Origin: Neobacillus massiliamazoniensis | GTDB lineage: Bacteria; Bacillota; Bacilli; Bacillales; Cytobacillaceae | Assembly (NCBI RefSeq): GCF_001048695.1 | Contig: NZ_CVRB01000004.1 | Location: 310,001-374,000 of the forward strand | DNA: 64,000 bases | Direction of reading: 5' to 3' | Part shown: in pieces, positions 30,051 through 38,857 of the stretch | Position numbering within the stretch: the stretch's first letter is position 1 | Layout of the letters: every line of letters starts with the position of its first letter | Program-made: the position numbers and the translations under genes | Notes under the pieces: model-generated | Told to the model about the DNA's origin: nothing | Databases searched by the model: none | What the model saw: only the letters and a program-made list of their open reading frames with translations

Positions 30051-30357
30051 ATACGTGGACAGTTTCCAGGATAGAGTGTGTTTTCGTTCATTTGAAGGGT
30101 GTACGTGGCCGGTTTCGGGAATAATGTTTTGCTTTGGGCTCGTATACTTTTTCTACTTGCACACGTTTAGAAAAATAGTATATTTCCGTCCACGTAGATG
30201 CAGTCTACGTGCACGTTTTAAGTGAAATAGTATGATTTCGTGCACGTAAGGTTGTCAATGTTCACGATTTTCCGAAAACAGACGGCATACGTCCACGCAG
30301 AAGCCCTCTACATGGACTGTTTAGGAATAATGAGTAAATTCGTTCACGTAGAGGGCT
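30051..30357. repeat. Degenerate array of six ~50-bp palindromic repeats
   Basis: Six units start near 30051, 30101, 30155, 30205, 30256 and 30308. The typical unit has TACGTGnACG, then an AT-rich centre such as GAAATAGTATGATTT, then CGTnCACGTA, so each unit can fold on itself. Units are diverged from one another. No gene is present; the array ends 20 bases past the yqxK stop (on the minus strand). Confidence 0.75.
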
Positions 30358-30376
30358 TATAAAATATACATTTTCA

Positions 30377-31543
30377 CTATTGATCCGCAATTTTTCCGTA
30401 TTTGCCCCCGCCGCCAGCTGCTAGATTCACTTTACCTTCTCTAGCTTTCATAATTAGGTCGGCGATTTTCTCTGGGACTACTTCTTTTAATGCTTCAAAA
30501 TGAACCACATGTAAAATTGCCATTTCACTTCCGAAGTGATTGACTAATTTCTCAAGCATCCGTGCACCTAAGCCAGGAATGAATTCTAGCGGCACTTGAT
30601 GAACATATGGAGGACGTCCTGCAGCACCATGTTCAGCTGTTTTCAGTTCCAGAATCCTGTCGGCAACACCTTTTATGATTTTGCTGCTTCCACATAAATC
30701 GCATAATTGGTCATCGTTTGCTACCTGATGTAAACACTCCGCACAAACGGTTTTGTGATACTTGCCAAGTAATGGATCAAGACCGTAGTTCGCTATGATC
30801 TTTCGTCCAGCTTCCCCTTTTAATGCTTTTTGTAATTCTTTAAACGTTGGTGCCTCCATGGCCATCACTTGATACTCACGAGCAATTTTTGCTAGGGAGT
30901 GAGCATCTGAGTTCGTGACAAAAGGATAGGAATGTAATTCTTTCAATTGATCGGCCATATCAGTGTCTGAGCTAAGCCCCAGTTCAATGCCATCAATTAA
31001 GCTAGGATCAAGTACTTCCGCTAAAGATTGATTGACTCCTTTTCCATACAAGCTTTTAAATGGGGTAAAAACATGGGCGGGAATGAATATTCCGCCTAGG
31101 TCTTTTACTTTTTTTTGCAAAACCCGGCCTGTTACGTACACCCGCTGCGAGCTTAATTGGATATTTTTTAGATTTCCGGAAAGCCATTCAGAGAATTCTT
31201 TCATGATGGCGAGGGTTGGAAAATAACAAAGTAGATGAATAGGCCCGTTGCACTGTTCATCATAGATTTCCAGCTCAGACCCAAGTATGACGGTTAAATC
31301 ACCAAATACTAGGCCGCCGTCTGGGTGCTCATAGATGGCACCGCTCTTAATCAGGCTCTCCATTTCGTGAATGACTTCCGGCGAATGGCTGTCAATAATA
31401 CCTACCATATTCAGCCCTTTTTCATGGCGTGCATGCTCGATGATATTCGTAAACGTTAATGATTTCGCACCGGTAATCTTAACCGGTTTGCCTGTCCACG
31501 TACTACCGATATGGATATGCAAATCGACATAATAGCGGTTCAC
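30377..31543 (-). CDS. yqxK: PHP-domain endonuclease Q-like protein (YqxK)
   Basis: This 388-residue protein has an N-terminal PHP phosphoesterase domain with DLHIHIG and later metal ligands (HSPEVIHEM, PAHVFTPF, TNSDAHSL). A zinc finger CAECLHQ...CDLCGSS follows near residue 270. A C-terminal helix-hairpin-like region (EFIPGLGARMLEKL) completes it. This order is that of EndoQ, which nicks DNA 5' of deaminated bases and is characterised in some bacilli and archaea. It overlaps nudF by 4 bases. The enzyme function is inferred from family features. Confidence 0.8.
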   Translation of the reverse strand: MNRYYVDLHIHIGSTWTGKPVKITGAKSLTFTNIIEHARHEKGLNMVGIIDSHSPEVIHEMESLIKSGAIYEHPDGGLVFGDLTVILGSELEIYDEQCNGPIHLLCYFPTLAIMKEFSEWLSGNLKNIQLSSQRVYVTGRVLQKKVKDLGGIFIPAHVFTPFKSLYGKGVNQSLAEVLDPSLIDGIELGLSSDTDMADQLKELHSYPFVTNSDAHSLAKIAREYQVMAMEAPTFKELQKALKGEAGRKIIANYGLDPLLGKYHKTVCAECLHQVANDDQLCDLCGSSKIIKGVADRILELKTAEHGAAGRPPYVHQVPLEFIPGLGARMLEKLVNHFGSEMAILHVVHFEALKEVVPEKIADLIMKAREGKVNLAAGGGGKYGKIADQ

Positions 31544-32091
31544 TTATGTAACGCCTCTTGTAATTGCAAGTATTGAACAGCGTAAATTGTTTTAGCATCA
31601 TAAATTTTTTGTTCCTTAACATATTGAAGAGCTTCCTCAAGTGTCAATTCCTCAAGATTCACAAATTCATCTTCATCAAGGGCAGCTGGATTTTCTTTTT
31701 TTGTCAGTCCTTTAGCCAAAAATACATGAATAATTTCGTCGGCAAATCCAGGTGACGTGTAGAAAGAGGTTAACAGCTCCAAGCTTTCACACTCATAACT
31801 TGTTTCCTCTTCTAATTCTCTTCGGGCACAAAGAGCAGGCTCTTCCCCTTTTTCCAGTTTTCCTGCAGGGATTTCTACAATAGTGCGTTCCAATGCCTTC
31901 CTATATTGCTCGACCAATACGATTTTATTGTCATCAGTAAGGGCAATAATCGCAACTGCACCTGGATGTTTTATAATTTCTCGTTTCGATTGCTTGCCAT
32001 TTGGAAGTTCAACATCCTGCAAATGTAAACTGATTACTTTTCCTGAAAAAATCTCTTCACTTTTGAGTGTTTTTTCTTCAAGACCTGTCAT
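31540..32091 (-). CDS. nudF: ADP-ribose pyrophosphatase (Nudix hydrolase)
   Basis: This 183-residue Nudix enzyme carries the box GKLEKGEEPALCARRELEEE, matching GX5EX7REUXEEXGU apart from the last Gly. It hydrolyses ADP-ribose to AMP and ribose 5-phosphate. The start MTGLEEK is chosen because AGGAG lies nine bases upstream. It overlaps the downstream EndoQ-like gene and is divergent from mciZ. Confidence 0.9.
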   Translation of the reverse strand: MTGLEEKTLKSEEIFSGKVISLHLQDVELPNGKQSKREIIKHPGAVAIIALTDDNKIVLVEQYRKALERTIVEIPAGKLEKGEEPALCARRELEEETSYECESLELLTSFYTSPGFADEIIHVFLAKGLTKKENPAALDEDEFVNLEELTLEEALQYVKEQKIYDAKTIYAVQYLQLQEALHK

Positions 32092-32165
32092 TTTTGTCAA
32101 CTCCTGTTCTAATCCGCTATCTCATGCTCATACATTTTATCATACTTTATTTGGAGGGATATGGG

Positions 32166-32297
32166 ATGAAGTTATTCGTACATGAGAAAGGAATCGTTCT
32201 AGTCGGAAAAGGCTGGGAAGTGCTGCAAAAATTAAAAGAATATAATAAGGATTATCTCAATGTTTCCGATTGGGTTCAAAATGTTAAGCAAAAATAA
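32166..32297 (+). CDS. mciZ: Mother cell inhibitor of FtsZ, MciZ
   Basis: A 43-residue peptide contains GIVLVGKGWEVLQKLKEYNK, close to the B. subtilis MciZ core, and lies at the same place between nudF and yqkF. MciZ is made in the mother cell under sigma-E and caps FtsZ filaments to stop further Z rings. GGAGGG precedes the ATG by seven bases. The gene is easily missed because of its size. Confidence 0.9.
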   Translation: MKLFVHEKGIVLVGKGWEVLQKLKEYNKDYLNVSDWVQNVKQK

Positions 32298-32363
32298 GTT
32301 CTTCCGATTGTAGTCTTCCCCGAATTTTTTGTAAAATGATAGAAAAAGAACGGGGGGATTTTT

Positions 32364-33275
32364 TTGAAAAAAAGAAGACTCGGAAATTCAGATTTGCTTG
32401 TGACCGAGTTAGGGCTCGGCTGTATGTCAATTGGAACAGAGGAAAAAACGGCTCGGAATATCATCGAGGCTGCTCTTGAGGAAGGCATCAATTATTTTGA
32501 TACAGCCGATTTATACGATTTTGGTGAGAATGAAAAAATAGTAGGACAGGCCCTAAAAGGGGTCCGTGAAAATGTGATTATTGCTACAAAAGTAGGTAAT
32601 CGTTGGAATCACGATCGGACAGGCTGGTCATGGGACCCTTCGAAGGAGTACATAAAAGAAGCGGTAAAAAACAGCCTGAAACGACTTGGTACTGATTATA
32701 TTGATCTCTATCAGCTCCACGGCGGCACCATCGAGGACCCAATTGAAGACACAATTGAAGCTTTTGAAGAATTAAAAGCGGAAGGATTAATTCGCTATTA
32801 TGGCATCTCTTCAATTCGCCCGAATGTCATTCATGAATTTGTGGGCAAGTCTTCGATTGTTTCGGTCATGATGCAATACAGTATTTTAGATCGCAGACCT
32901 GAGGAAGAGGCATTGCCGCTGCTTCACAAACATGGTATTGGTGTTGTAACCCGTGGACCTGTGGCGAAGGGGTTATTAAGTGATAAAATGCTGGAAAAGA
33001 TTTCGGAAAAAGGGTATTTAGATTATAGTGCCAATGAATTACGTACAATTTTGCCGTCATTAAAGGAAAGGGTTGCCTCTTTGCGCCCATTTACCGAAAT
33101 AGCACTTCAGTATAATTTAGCAAACCCGGCTGTTGCTTCAGTTGTGTCCGGGGTCAGCAGCCCGGAACAGGTAAAGAGTAACGCCGCAGCAGTCAGAAGC
33201 AATCCGCTGACTAATGATGAGATTGCCATGATTAAAAAGCTGACAAATGCAAATGTTTATATCGAGCATCGTTGA
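32364..33275 (+). CDS. yqkF: Aldo/keto reductase YqkF
   Basis: This 303-residue NADPH-dependent oxidoreductase has the catalytic set expected in aldo/keto reductases: Asp and Tyr in DTADLYDFGENE, Lys in IIATKVGNRW and His in LYQLHGG. The start is a TTG with a GGGGGG ribosome site. Position and length match YqkF. The physiological substrate is not known. Confidence 0.9.
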   Translation: MKKRRLGNSDLLVTELGLGCMSIGTEEKTARNIIEAALEEGINYFDTADLYDFGENEKIVGQALKGVRENVIIATKVGNRWNHDRTGWSWDPSKEYIKEAVKNSLKRLGTDYIDLYQLHGGTIEDPIEDTIEAFEELKAEGLIRYYGISSIRPNVIHEFVGKSSIVSVMMQYSILDRRPEEEALPLLHKHGIGVVTRGPVAKGLLSDKMLEKISEKGYLDYSANELRTILPSLKERVASLRPFTEIALQYNLANPAVASVVSGVSSPEQVKSNAAAVRSNPLTNDEIAMIKKLTNANVYIEHR

Positions 33276-33298
33276 TAGAGATGGACAGAAAAATAGGA

Positions 33299-33333
33299 AC
33301 AGCACCCAGCGTATTTGGGTGCTGTACTTTTTA
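33299..33333. terminator. Terminator between yqkF and dltD
   Basis: AGCACCCA and TGGGTGCT form a stem followed by ACTTTTT on the plus strand. It ends yqkF, and could serve the convergent dlt operon if it acts in both directions. Confidence 0.8.
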
Positions 33334-33348
33334 GGTTTCGTTTCTTAT

Positions 33349-34536
33349 TCATGTGCCTTTGTCTGCTTTATAAAAATCATTAATTGCCTTATCAACATAT
33401 ACCCATCCTTTCCAGCCAATATGAAGTGTATCCTTCATGAAATAAGGATCATATTCATGGCCGGAGAAATCAGCAACCGGATACCCTGCTGCTTCGATTT
33501 GCTGTTTGATCCGCTTGTAATAAGTTGTTCGTCCGCTCTTAGGAAAGCCAATATAATCATACCATCTTCCATTGACGGGAATCGAAACGAATAATGGTTT
33601 TGCATCCGCCTGCTTTAAAACATCAAGCATGAGCTGAAAGTCATAGTATTCTACAGATTTCCCATAAGAACGGCCCTTGTTGGTGCCTCTATATGAACGC
33701 ACTCGATTTTTAAATTTATTGTATTTAGAATCAATAATTAAAAATGGATTATTCGTCGACTGCCGTCGCCCCATTCGATCTGCTTCACTCTTTAATTCCG
33801 ACCATGATTTATTGCGCACCTCTGGATTGATTTGCCGAGGATAATGAGGTTTACCTCCATACCATGCGTAATATAAATCCTTTTTCCCCAATACGCCTTT
33901 GTACATATAGGCAAATGGACGAACCAATGCTGCTTTTCTCTTTTCCCAAGGATTATTAGAAATTTCCCCGTTATAAAGTGTTGAGAGCATAAGATCGTCT
34001 CTAACCGGCCTCATATGTAACAATCGCTTCATCGCCATCTTTTTCACGTTTGGGTCAAGCTCCTTGTTAAAAGCAAGATCATACGCTTGGAGAGAAGAAT
34101 AATTCGGAACAAAGTGGGACGGATCAGCCCCTTGCAGCTGAAACCATTGCGGTGACACGATAAAAACAAGCTTCTTCTCTTTAAGCCCGTCGATATGCTC
34201 AGCAAAGTTAAGAAAATGAATCAAAGAAATCGAGCCGCCCTGACCAATTAGAAAAGGTGTAAAGCCAATATTATTTTCTTTAAAGTAATTGGATGGATGG
34301 AATTCATCAAGCCTGTTTAACTCAGATGAACCGTATATGGGCAAATAGCGCGGATCTTGAAGCATATTTGTCTGGATATACTTTCCTTGAAACATTAATG
34401 GATTCAACTGGGTCGCAGCCTGGCTTACTCTTTGTTTCGTCGGGATCAAACCCTCTATCCAACCATTCGGAACAATAACCAGTAGTAATAAAGTAAGAAA
34501 TGCAGCGATTATCGGTGAAAATAAAGCTTTTTTCAT
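33349..34536 (-). CDS. dltD: D-alanyl-lipoteichoic acid biosynthesis protein DltD
   Basis: This 395-residue protein has an N-terminal signal anchor (about 5-25) and an extracytoplasmic SGNH-like domain with the early motif YGSSELNRLDEFHPS and a late catalytic region around DTLHIGWKGW. DltD completes transfer of D-alanine to teichoic acids outside the membrane. It is the last gene of dltXABCD and overlaps dltC by 4 bases. Confidence 0.94.
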   Translation of the reverse strand: MKKALFSPIIAAFLTLLLLVIVPNGWIEGLIPTKQRVSQAATQLNPLMFQGKYIQTNMLQDPRYLPIYGSSELNRLDEFHPSNYFKENNIGFTPFLIGQGGSISLIHFLNFAEHIDGLKEKKLVFIVSPQWFQLQGADPSHFVPNYSSLQAYDLAFNKELDPNVKKMAMKRLLHMRPVRDDLMLSTLYNGEISNNPWEKRKAALVRPFAYMYKGVLGKKDLYYAWYGGKPHYPRQINPEVRNKSWSELKSEADRMGRRQSTNNPFLIIDSKYNKFKNRVRSYRGTNKGRSYGKSVEYYDFQLMLDVLKQADAKPLFVSIPVNGRWYDYIGFPKSGRTTYYKRIKQQIEAAGYPVADFSGHEYDPYFMKDTLHIGWKGWVYVDKAINDFYKADKGT

Positions 34537-34778
34537 TTTAGATTAGCCAGCTGCTGAGCGATTTTTCTGGGAGTATTCCAAGTTTCTCGGTCGAATTCTG
34601 TGATTGGAACGGTAATCCCGAAACGTTCTTCTATTTGGACCAGCAGTTCTACCGTTCCAAAGGAATCAAGAAGTCCGGTTTCAAATAAATCAATATTGGG
34701 ATCTTCCTTTACAACATCATCCTGGCATATTTCCGTCACAAGCTCAATCACCTGTTGTTCAAATTCCATTTGTGTCAT
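34533..34778 (-). CDS. dltC: D-alanyl carrier protein DltC
   Basis: This 81-residue acyl-carrier-type protein carries the phosphopantetheine site S39 in GLLDSFGTVELL. DltA loads it with D-alanine and DltB uses it. It overlaps dltD by 4 bases and follows dltB by 6. Confidence 0.96.
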   Translation of the reverse strand: MTQMEFEQQVIELVTEICQDDVVKEDPNIDLFETGLLDSFGTVELLVQIEERFGITVPITEFDRETWNTPRKIAQQLANLK

Positions 34779-34784
34779 CCCCCT

Positions 34785-35945
34785 TTATGAATGAATGAAA
34801 TGTCCTGAAAAAATATAAAATCCAAAACAAACAAAGTGGAACGTGATAATGACAGCGGCGACATGTGTCCATTTGTTTTGCGGCCACCATTTATGCTTTT
34901 TATTAAAATTCTCAAATGAATTATAACCAACCATTAAAAGGGCGTGGTAAATTCCGTAAAGAATATATTGAACCGCTAATCCATGCCAAAAGCCCATCAG
35001 CAAAAATAACAAAATATAACCTAGGTTGGAAATAACAATTCGGTTTTTAATCCATTTTTTCTTATGAATCCAAAAGACAAAGCGCATAAATACATAATCT
35101 CTAAACCAAAAAGAAAGTGTCATATGCCAGCGATTCCAGAAGTCCTTCATATTACGGCTGATAAATGGTTTATTAAAGTTTTCCGGTGTCTTAATGCCCA
35201 TAATATAGCTGACACCAATTGCAAACGCACTATAGCCCGCAAAATCAAAAAACAAATAGAAGCTGTAGGTATACATATAAAAAAGATGCTGCTGGAAAGC
35301 GCTGTGAGCGATAGAGCCGAGATTAGCAATAATATAATGATTAATTGAATAACCAATGATGAATTTATAGAGAAAACCAAGAAATATTTTGTTTATTCCT
35401 TCATATAGAAAAAGTTTATATTGTTCCTTTGTAATATCTGTGTGTAAATCCTTCTCAAAGCGACGATAGCGGTCAATTGGCCCGGAAGATATCGTTGGAA
35501 AGAAAAGGAGAAAATAGAGCAGGCGAACAAGAGGAATATTGGTTTTAATAAGGCCATCCCTTGTTTCCATAATCATTTGCACGCCTTTAAAGGTTAAATA
35601 CGAAATTCCAAGAAAACCCCACCAATTCTGTATTAACAAGAAAGGTGACAGCTTGGATAACAACAAGGGAACTATTGACAGGATGACGGCTAAGCAAAAA
35701 ATAATCCCGTTGTTTGCCCTTTTTCGGTAGGCAAGATAGCCCTTTATTAATAACACCTGCCAAACCGTAAATAAGAGAAGTGCATAGGTTTCCCTGACAT
35801 GCGATGAAAAGATAAACGCCAGCACAATAATCGTTATGATGATGTTATAGGTTTGAAACCTTTTCCCATATAAACCAAGAATAACAGTGGGCGCTAACAG
35901 AATTGCTAATATAAAAAAGAATAGAAAGCTGCCATATGGTGTCAT
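34785..35945 (-). CDS. dltB: D-alanyl transfer protein DltB (MBOAT)
   Basis: This 386-residue polytopic MBOAT-family protein moves D-alanine from DltC across the membrane. The family region FWNRWHMTLSFWFRDYVFMR and the conserved His in GFWHGLAVQYILYG (the probable catalytic residue) are present. It overlaps dltA by 4 bases. Confidence 0.95.
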   Translation of the reverse strand: MTPYGSFLFFFILAILLAPTVILGLYGKRFQTYNIIITIIVLAFIFSSHVRETYALLLFTVWQVLLIKGYLAYRKRANNGIIFCLAVILSIVPLLLSKLSPFLLIQNWWGFLGISYLTFKGVQMIMETRDGLIKTNIPLVRLLYFLLFFPTISSGPIDRYRRFEKDLHTDITKEQYKLFLYEGINKIFLGFLYKFIIGYSINHYIIANLGSIAHSAFQQHLFYMYTYSFYLFFDFAGYSAFAIGVSYIMGIKTPENFNKPFISRNMKDFWNRWHMTLSFWFRDYVFMRFVFWIHKKKWIKNRIVISNLGYILLFLLMGFWHGLAVQYILYGIYHALLMVGYNSFENFNKKHKWWPQNKWTHVAAVIITFHFVCFGFYIFSGHFIHS

Positions 35946-37456
35946 AGGATTACCTTTTCTCGTATTTGTTTTCGATCAATTTTCCCATTAGGGGTCATCG
36001 GCAGTTCTTGATAAAACGTAAACCTCTTTGGAATCATATAAGCTGGAAGTTTTTCAGCAAGTTCTTTTTTTATCACCCCGGTAAGCTGATATTCTTTTTC
36101 AAAATCGTGTTTAGCCGGTACAATCGCAGCGGTTAACGATTCAATCTTATCCCCTTTATAAACGGGAATAACCACTACCGCTTTCACTAATGATGATTTG
36201 GCAATATGTTGTTCAATTTCTTCTAATTCCATTCGGTAACCGTGTAATTTAATTTGAAAATCCCTTCTGCCCTTATAGAAAAGAAGTTCTTTTTCCAAGT
36301 AACCTTCATCGCCGGTCCTGTAGGCCCTTTCGCCGTTAATGGTAGTAAAGGCCTTCTCCGTTAACTCTGGCTGGCCCAAATACCCTTTGCTGACACTTGG
36401 ACCGATAATAATGATTTCCCCTTTTTCCCCTTCCGGCACTTCCCTCCCGTCTTCATTTAGCAGCAGCAATTTGATATCCTTTTTGGCTTTACCGACTGGA
36501 AGAGCTTCATACTGAGTTAGCATTTCTTTAGTTACTTCTACAAAGGTGATTGCCACTGTCGCCTCAGTCGGACCATACGTATTATAAACTTTCGCCTTCG
36601 GGAACCTTTCCATGAGCTGGTGTGCAATTCGTACCGGCAAAACCTCGCCGCAAAATAAGAAAACCGTTAAATTTGGCAATAATTCATCCTTAAAGGATGG
36701 GTCCATTAAGCACATTTGCACAAATGACGGGGTGGAAGTCCACACTTGAGTGTCCGATTTTTTTAAGGCTTCAAACAAAATTTTCGGTCTTGCAATCATC
36801 TCCTTTGTAATCGCAAACAGACTGCCACCAGTCGCGAGACTTGGAAAGAGATCCATCACCGAAAGATCGAAGGAGAACGGTGCTTGATTTAAAAAGCGAA
36901 GTCCCCCCGTAATCGGAAAATCCTCTGTCATCCAATCGACGAAGCTTTGAAGATTATTGACCGAAATTTGCACACCCTTTGGATTGCCAGTGCTGCCAGA
37001 AGTATAAATTATATAAAAATTTTCATCCTCTTTTACCCATTTCTCTGCGTCTGTGTCTTCCGAATCAACAGCCATTGCTTCCACATCTTCAAATGTAATC
37101 ATTCGAATTGACGAATTTTCTAGCGGCATTGGCTGACCGGAAACATTGATAAGTAATTCCGCTTCAGAGCTTTTGCAGATTCGGTCGATTCTCTCGAAAG
37201 GAATGGAGATATCTATCGGTATATAAGCATGCCCTGACTTAACACTTCCCAAAAAACAGACAAGTATTTCCGGTTCCATATGCCCGTAAACTATTATAGG
37301 CGAACCTGAGCCAATGTTTTGCTTCAGTATATACCTGGCCACTTGTTCAGATTGCCGCCAAAGGTCGCCATATGTGATTTCCTTGTTTGGGGAAATAAAA
37401 GCATTTGCTTCTGGGTGTGTGAAGGCAAAGTCTTTTATTTTAGATAACATTCTCAT
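35942..37456 (-). CDS. dltA: D-alanine--D-alanyl carrier protein ligase DltA
   Basis: This 504-residue adenylating enzyme activates D-alanine with ATP and loads it on DltC. The phosphate-loop motif YTSGSTGNPKG, the YNTYGPTEATVAITF motif, YRTGDEG and the C-terminal catalytic Lys in TPNGKIDRKQI are all visible. GGAGGT precedes the ATG. It follows the micropeptide dltX. Confidence 0.96.
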   Translation of the reverse strand: MRMLSKIKDFAFTHPEANAFISPNKEITYGDLWRQSEQVARYILKQNIGSGSPIIVYGHMEPEILVCFLGSVKSGHAYIPIDISIPFERIDRICKSSEAELLINVSGQPMPLENSSIRMITFEDVEAMAVDSEDTDAEKWVKEDENFYIIYTSGSTGNPKGVQISVNNLQSFVDWMTEDFPITGGLRFLNQAPFSFDLSVMDLFPSLATGGSLFAITKEMIARPKILFEALKKSDTQVWTSTPSFVQMCLMDPSFKDELLPNLTVFLFCGEVLPVRIAHQLMERFPKAKVYNTYGPTEATVAITFVEVTKEMLTQYEALPVGKAKKDIKLLLLNEDGREVPEGEKGEIIIIGPSVSKGYLGQPELTEKAFTTINGERAYRTGDEGYLEKELLFYKGRRDFQIKLHGYRMELEEIEQHIAKSSLVKAVVVIPVYKGDKIESLTAAIVPAKHDFEKEYQLTGVIKKELAEKLPAYMIPKRFTFYQELPMTPNGKIDRKQIREKVIL

Positions 37457-37475
37457 TTAAAAGCTACCTCCACAA

Positions 37476-37607
37476 TTAAAATTCAGTGTAAATATAGGCT
37501 CCGGCATTTGCATTATTGAATCCATACATGAAGAATAGGAAAAGCAAAATCAACAGGTAATATAAATAAAGTACAATCCAATTTACTCGTGTATTGCGGT
37601 TAATCAT
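37476..37607 (-). CDS. dltX: Teichoic acid D-Ala incorporation micropeptide DltX
   Basis: A 43-residue single-helix membrane peptide begins MINRNTRVNWIVLYLYYLLI and ends with a polar tail, as DltX does. It precedes dltA and has AAGGTGG upstream. The conserved C-terminal end of DltX interacts with the DltB/DltD machinery and is required for D-alanylation in studied species. Confidence 0.88.
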   Translation of the reverse strand: MINRNTRVNWIVLYLYYLLILLFLFFMYGFNNANAGAYIYTEF

Positions 37608-37734
37608 GGCTACCACCTTATTTTAAAAATTTTTGAGAACAAGTTGGTGTAATTTTATTATCAAGCTAAAACAAGGGCAGGATTCAAAAGATTCGTTGAA
37701 AAAATGTGGAAAAAAGAAAATTTATTACTTAACA

Positions 37735-37773
37735 TAAAAAAGCTGCCTTTGCTTATGAAAGCAAAGGCAGCTT
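37735..37773 (-). terminator. Terminator after yqkE
   Basis: AAAGCTGCCTTTGCTT pairs with AAGCAAAGGCAGCTTT on the minus strand, followed by TTT. It is a very stable hairpin adjacent to the yqkE stop. Confidence 0.9.
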
Positions 37774-37779
37774 TATAAT

Positions 37780-38037
37780 TTATTTAAACTCCTGCCAATT
37801 CATCCCACTCTCATTTAAGAGCTCTTCGAATGATTTGTTTTTTTCCTTTAATCTTCTCTCTTCCCGTTTTCTTCGCTCCTCTTCTTCCTTCCGCTTTTCT
37901 TCTGCTGCTTTAAGCTGATCCTGCTGTTCTTTTAATTGTTTCATTAACTCGGGATTGATCATATCTTTAAGCGTAACCGCCGATTCGTCTTTTTTCGGTT
38001 TAGTTGGTTGATGTTTTTGCTTTGAATGTTTTTTCAT
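37780..38037 (-). CDS. yqkE: YqkE family protein (DUF3886)
   Basis: This 85-residue, highly charged protein has a long predicted coiled coil of Lys/Glu/Arg repeats (about residues 30-65) and the conserved C-terminal FEELLNESGMNWQEFK. The start at 38037 has AAGGAG eight bases upstream. The function is unknown. In B. subtilis yqkE lies between yqkD and yqkF; here the dlt operon on one side and an efflux/CoA-transferase block on the other separate them. Confidence 0.85.
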   Translation of the reverse strand: MKKHSKQKHQPTKPKKDESAVTLKDMINPELMKQLKEQQDQLKAAEEKRKEEEERRKREERRLKEKNKSFEELLNESGMNWQEFK

Positions 38038-38144
38038 TCTCGCCACTCCTTATTACAATTTCTCATCCTATTATATCATGGACCGCTCTCCACTCAGCAA
38101 ATAGTAGGCAAACGCACAATTTGGAAAAATTTATATTTTTTATA

Positions 38145-38173
38145 TTGACGTACGCGTCAAAATAACATATATT
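38145..38173 (+). promoter_or_regulatory. Promoter with overlapping TetR operator 1
   Basis: TTGACG (38145-38150) and TATATT (38168-38173) are separated by 17 bases. The -35 box lies in the perfect palindrome TTGACGTACGCGTCAA (38145-38160), so a bound repressor would block RNA polymerase. Confidence 0.75.
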
Positions 38174-38178
38174 TTAAA

Positions 38179-38194
38179 TTGACAAGAACGTCAA
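38179..38194. promoter_or_regulatory. TetR operator 2
   Basis: TTGACAAGAACGTCAA repeats the half-sites of operator 1 and lies just downstream of the -10 box and upstream of the TetR gene start, consistent with autoregulation. Confidence 0.7.
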
Positions 38195-38213
38195 TTTAAA
38201 AGGAGTGATAAAA

Positions 38214-38840
38214 GTGTCACCGAGAACACCTGAACAAAATGAGGAAATTAGGCAGCAACGAATACAGCAAATTCTCGATGCAGCCCGTGAAGTGTATATA
38301 GAAAAAGGATTTTTAGCAACCGAAATTGGCGAAATAGCGAAAAAGGCAGGGATTGCCCGTGGGCTCGTCTATTACTACTACAAAGATAAACATGAGTTAT
38401 TTCAAACATTGTTTGAAGGTGCGCTAGCGGCAGCGATCCAATTTGTCAGTGCTAGATTAAAAACGAACCAGCCACCACTTGAAAAATTACAATTGTACGC
38501 CCTTCACTATTTGAACACAGCTGTACGCAACCCGAAAATGGTTTTTTTCTTCCGCGATCTGTATCAGGACATACCCGCAGTTTTTGGAGAGAGAGCCGAT
38601 AAAATTTCTAAAAACTTTGTCCTTAATATCTTTCAGCCTCTAGCCGACACGTTTGGAGAGGCCATGGACCAAGGAATGATTCGAACTGGAGATTCTTTTT
38701 TATTTTCACAAATTTTTTGGGGTGGAATCTCAGGAGCCATGTTCACTATTACTGAAAAAGGAATCGGACCTGAGGATCCGGCAACGGAAGAATACATTCA
38801 ACAAACAATGGATGTTTTGTTTAAAGGCCTTTTAATTTAA
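38214..38840 (+). CDS. TetR-family transcriptional regulator
   Basis: This 208-residue regulator has an N-terminal helix-turn-helix (residues 12-58, with ATEIGEIAKKAGIARGLVYYYY) and a helical ligand-binding domain. The start is a GTG with AAAGGAG eight bases upstream; another GTG nine bases earlier has no room for a ribosome site. It is followed by an MFS efflux gene 17 bases on, and two matching palindromes lie upstream, so it most likely represses its own operon. The inducer is unknown. Confidence 0.88.
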   Translation: MSPRTPEQNEEIRQQRIQQILDAAREVYIEKGFLATEIGEIAKKAGIARGLVYYYYKDKHELFQTLFEGALAAAIQFVSARLKTNQPPLEKLQLYALHYLNTAVRNPKMVFFFRDLYQDIPAVFGERADKISKNFVLNIFQPLADTFGEAMDQGMIRTGDSFLFSQIFWGGISGAMFTITEKGIGPEDPATEEYIQQTMDVLFKGLLI

Positions 38841-38857
38841 TGAAGGGGAGATGAGCG

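Noticed and set aside
30051-30357. CRISPR array
   Set aside because: The region is periodic, but units are diverged throughout, without identical repeats and unique spacers, and no cas genes are in the window.
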